Positions 38,008 through 40,655 of a stretch of DNA of 40,655 bases are shown piece by piece. The stretch's first letter is position 1; every line of letters begins with the position of its first letter. Made by a program: the position numbers and the translations under genes. Under the pieces are notes generated by a model. It made no database searches. It worked only from the letters and a program-made list of their open reading frames with translations, and had not been told where the DNA came from. Source of the stretch: Alphaproteobacteria bacterium (GTDB lineage: Bacteria > Pseudomonadota > Alphaproteobacteria > RF32 > CAG-239); the NCBI GenBank assembly GCA_015062435.1, contig SUUR01000012.1:1-40655 (forward strand), read 5' to 3'.

Positions 38008-40464
38008 ATGACAGATGAAAGCAACAAAGGTAAGTTAACCCTATCAGGTAAATCCACTCTTACCTTAAAAGGGCTGGGAGAAGCTAATAAAAGTCATGGA
38101 CGGGACGGTAAAAAGATTGTACAGGTTGAAGTCCGCAAAAAAAGAGTGATCATGCCCAATGCTGTTAAAACAGAACAAAAAGTTGAAATTGACGAGGCTA
38201 CGGCAACCAAACTTCGCCTTATAGCCGAAGCTAAAGAATATGAAAATAAACGTCGTCAAGAAGAAGAAGAACGCAACGCTTTGCGTCAAAAACAAAAAGA
38301 AGAAGAACAAGAACGCCAAAAACAAAAAGAAGCGGAAGAAATAAAAAACAACAAAACAGTATCAGAAGTTCAAGAAACTCCCCAACCTGAAATTGAAACA
38401 GAACACGATACACGCAACAAAAACAAAGATAAAAAATCTTCAAGAAACTATGATGATGACGATGATGACGATATTCCCTCCAAAAAATCAAATCGTCCGA
38501 TAAGCAAAGAAGAAGTTTTTGAACAAGAACGTAAAAAAGTCATGAAACGTAGTTTTGAACAACAACGTCGTGGCAACAAAGTAAGCTTGTATAATATCAG
38601 TTCAGGAGATGATGAAGACGATGATTATGGGTTTGGAGCGCCACGTCGTCGCTTTAAGAAAAAACAACCCAAACCGGCACAAACTCAAATTCAACCTCAA
38701 GAAAAAGTTATCAAAGAAGTTATTATTCCTGAGGTAATTACTGTTCAAGAACTTGCAAACCGTATGGCCGAAAAAAGTGCCGAAGTAATAAAAAAACTCA
38801 TGGGCTTGGGAGTTATGGCTACCATAAACCAACCTATTGATGCAGATACCGCCCAACTCATTGTAGAAGATTTTGGTCATAAATTCAAACGAGTTGCTGA
38901 CAGTGATGTTGAACAAGCAATCCAAACAGAAGAAGATACTGTCGAACAACTCATGCATCGTCCTCCGGTAGTAACTGTTATGGGCCACGTAGACCATGGT
39001 AAAACCTCTTTGCTTGATGCATTAAGAGAAACCAACGTTGTTGCAAAAGAAGCCGGTGGTATCACTCAGCACATTGGAGCATATCAAATTACTGTTTCCA
39101 CCGGAGATAAAATCACTTTTATTGATACTCCCGGACACGAAGCTTTTTCTGAAATGCGAGCAAGAGGAGCCAAAGTAACAGATATCGTAGTTTTGGTTGT
39201 TGCTGCCAACGATGGTATTATGCCCCAAACCGTAGAAGCGATCCGCCACGCTCAAGCTGCCGAAGTTCCGATTGTTGTAGCGATTAACAAGATTGACTTA
39301 CCTGGAGCAGATCCCATGAAAGTTAAGACATCACTTCTTCAACACGGAATTGGTGTAGAAGAAATGGGTGGCGAATGCCTTTGTGCAGAAGTTTCAGCAA
39401 AGAAACGTATCAACATTGATAAATTGGTAGAAGCAATTCTTTTACAAGCTGAAATGCTTGACCTCAAAGCCAACCCCAATCGTAAAGCAGAGGGCGCTGT
39501 TGTTGAAGCTAAAATGGAAAAAGGTCGTGGAACTGTTGTTACCGCATTAGTACAAAAAGGAACTCTCAAAATCGGTGACATTTGCATTGCCGGTAAAGAA
39601 TGGGGACGCATCAGAGCCATGTTCAATGAGCGAGGACAAAAAGTTCAAGAAGCCAATCCGGCAACTCCGGTAGAAGTTTTAGGTTTACAAGGCACACCAT
39701 CTGCCGGTGATGACTTTGTCGTTGTAGCAGATGAGAATCAAGCCAAAGAGATCACCGGCTACCGTATTCGTAAAGAACGAGAAGCCAAATTAGTAAAATC
39801 AGCCAAATCTGCTATGGAGATGATGTTAGATAAAATCAAATCCGGAGAAGTTAAACATTTACCGCTCATAATCAAAGCCGATGTACAAGGATCTATTGAA
39901 GCTATTGAAGGAACAATCAGCAAGCTATCTAATGATGAAGTTAGTGTTCAGATTTTACACTCAGCTGTTGGCCCGATTTCAGAATCAGATATTACTCTTG
40001 CTAAAGCATCGCACGCTTTAGTTATCGGTTTTAACGTTCGCGCCACACCTCCTGCCAGAGATATGGCTCGTAGAGATGGCGTAGAAATCAAATACTATTC
40101 AATTATTTATGATGTACTTGATGACGTTAAAAAAGGTCTTGAAGGCATGTTATCTCCCGAACTCAAAGAAAAACTTTTGGGTTATGCTGAAATTAGAGAA
40201 GTATACAACATTACCGGTGTTGGTAAAGTTGGAGGTTGCATGATAACTGAAGGTATGGTTAGAAGAGGCGCCAAAATTCGGCTATTGCGTGATAACGTTG
40301 TTATTCACGATGGCTCTATCGGTCAACTCAAGCGTTATAAAGAAGATGTTAAAGAAGTTAAAGAAGGTTATGAATGTGGTATTTCCTTTGAAAACTACAA
40401 TGACATTCAAAAAGGAGACTTTATTGAATGTTATGAGATTGAAGAGATTGCCGCAAAATTATAA
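38008..40464 (+). CDS. infB: Translation initiation factor IF-2
   Basis: 818 residues. The N-terminus has an IF2-associated segment and a long charged, Lys/Glu/Gln-rich region with a run of seven Asp. IF2_N lies at about 245-295 ([23 protein letters not shown]). The GTPase has G1 GHVDHGKTS at about 326, DTPGHEAF near 373 and NKIDLPGAD near 427. C-terminal domains bind initiator tRNA. GGAG about 10 nt before the ATG. It is followed by a terminator, so rbfA is not directly in the same transcript. Confidence 0.97.
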   Translation: MTDESNKGKLTLSGKSTLTLKGLGEANKSHGRDGKKIVQVEVRKKRVIMPNAVKTEQKVEIDEATATKLRLIAEAKEYENKRRQEEEERNALRQKQKEEEQERQKQKEAEEIKNNKTVSEVQETPQPEIETEHDTRNKNKDKKSSRNYDDDDDDDIPSKKSNRPISKEEVFEQERKKVMKRSFEQQRRGNKVSLYNISSGDDEDDDYGFGAPRRRFKKKQPKPAQTQIQPQEKVIKEVIIPEVITVQELANRMAEKSAEVIKKLMGLGVMATINQPIDADTAQLIVEDFGHKFKRVADSDVEQAIQTEEDTVEQLMHRPPVVTVMGHVDHGKTSLLDALRETNVVAKEAGGITQHIGAYQITVSTGDKITFIDTPGHEAFSEMRARGAKVTDIVVLVVAANDGIMPQTVEAIRHAQAAEVPIVVAINKIDLPGADPMKVKTSLLQHGIGVEEMGGECLCAEVSAKKRINIDKLVEAILLQAEMLDLKANPNRKAEGAVVEAKMEKGRGTVVTALVQKGTLKIGDICIAGKEWGRIRAMFNERGQKVQEANPATPVEVLGLQGTPSAGDDFVVVADENQAKEITGYRIRKEREAKLVKSAKSAMEMMLDKIKSGEVKHLPLIIKADVQGSIEAIEGTISKLSNDEVSVQILHSAVGPISESDITLAKASHALVIGFNVRATPPARDMARRDGVEIKYYSIIYDVLDDVKKGLEGMLSPELKEKLLGYAEIREVYNITGVGKVGGCMITEGMVRRGAKIRLLRDNVVIHDGSIGQLKRYKEDVKEVKEGYECGISFENYNDIQKGDFIECYEIEEIAAKL

Positions 40465-40475
40465 ATTTCTAAAAA

Positions 40476-40508
40476 AACAAAAAGCTCCGGATTTTCCGGA
40501 GTTTTTTT
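40476..40508 (+). terminator. infB terminator
   Basis: A CTCCGGA/TCCGGAG stem with a TTT loop, preceded by A residues and followed by seven T residues, 20 bp after the infB stop. Confidence 0.88.
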
Positions 40509-40554
40509 GTTTTAAAGTTAACTTATAGTTCCGTCCACCTATCTCGATATTTGT

Positions 40555-40583
40555 TTGACATGTCGCAAAACCTATGTTATCTT
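40555..40583 (+). promoter_or_regulatory. strong promoter with palindromic sites after infB
   Basis: A perfect TTGACA (40555-40560), a 17-bp spacer and TATCTT (40578-40583). An 8-bp palindrome GACATGTC overlaps the -35 (40557-40564) and recurs at 40633-40640. ATGTT-N7-AACAT (40573-40589) spans the -10. These are possible operator sites. Confidence 0.6.
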
Positions 40584-40588
40584 AGAAC

Positions 40589-40655
40589 ATGGGAAAGATA
40601 ATTGTGCCACTAAGGTATCATAATATGCACAAGACATGTCTCATGTTTATCCGCT
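40589..40655 (+). CDS. possible partial ORF running off the window
   Basis: ATG at 40589 opens a frame (MGKIIVPLRYHNMHKTCLMF...) to the window end. It would start almost at the predicted transcription start, so it would be near-leaderless; a later ATG (40625) is an alternative. Too short to identify. Confidence 0.2.
   Translation, partial: MGKIIVPLRYHNMHKTCLMFIR

Overview
The window is about 40.7 kb of AT-rich chromosome. The gene families point to an alphaproteobacterium with a small, low-GC genome: an obgE-rpmA-rplU block, an EnvZ/OmpR-type pair, AmpG, LptG, an FtsK translocase, a YlxR protein with an extra C-terminal domain between nusA and infB, and RpoB/RpoC of 1391 and 1380 residues. 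A gut or host-associated lineage is a guess from composition, not something the sequence proves. Most housekeeping genes are intact and carry clear Shine-Dalgarno (SD) sites. Several annotated starts here differ from the longest ORF because an SD decides them (rsfS, nuc, pgsA, uvrC, rpoB, gmk, yicC, ylxR).

Layout. 1-2.3 kb (minus): rplU-rpmA, obgE, rsfS (ribosome assembly and silencing). 2.3-4.5 kb: a secreted nuclease, a divergent lipoprotein and an acidic protein. 4.5-9.3 kb (minus): uvrC, pgsA, an OmpR-type regulator, a sensor kinase and the acidic protein, probably one transcript. 9.3-11.3 kb (minus): an array of six or seven very small membrane-protein genes, three of them under 60 codons. 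It is cut into units by intrinsic terminators, each abutting the next promoter. 11.3-19.7 kb (minus): rpoC and rpoB, separated from the usual ribosomal-protein neighbours and preceded by a structured leader. 19.8-21.5 kb: a largely non-coding stretch with a tRNA-Ser(CGA) gene. Next to it are 220-bp tandem repeats and a strongly foldable unit, each ending in a copy of the tRNA 3' end. 21.5-23.8 kb (minus): ftsK. 24-25.7 kb (plus): fabD-fabG, without acpP/fabF.

25.7-28.6 kb (minus): three tandem paralogues of an unrecognised family ending in a VDFDNPKP motif. They share an A/T-only leader without SD and near-identical intergenic hairpins. 28.7-30.8 kb (minus): lptG and cysK. 30.9-35.1 kb: a Sel1-type secreted protein, gmk and yicC, a short-chain dehydrogenase and an AmpG-type permease, arranged as tightly convergent pairs that share stop codons. 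35.2-40.5 kb (plus): rimP-nusA-ylxR-infB, with a long hairpin terminator inside the operon after nusA. The window ends just after a strong new promoter.

The most unusual features are (i) the fused terminator-promoter modules driving mini-genes between rpoC and uvrC, (ii) the tRNA-Ser-linked structured repeats, and (iii) the three-paralogue cluster. All three are accessory-looking insertions between conserved genes. The mini-genes and the paralogues share the same expression architecture: T-tract-G-TTGnnn promoters and A/T leaders with no SD.
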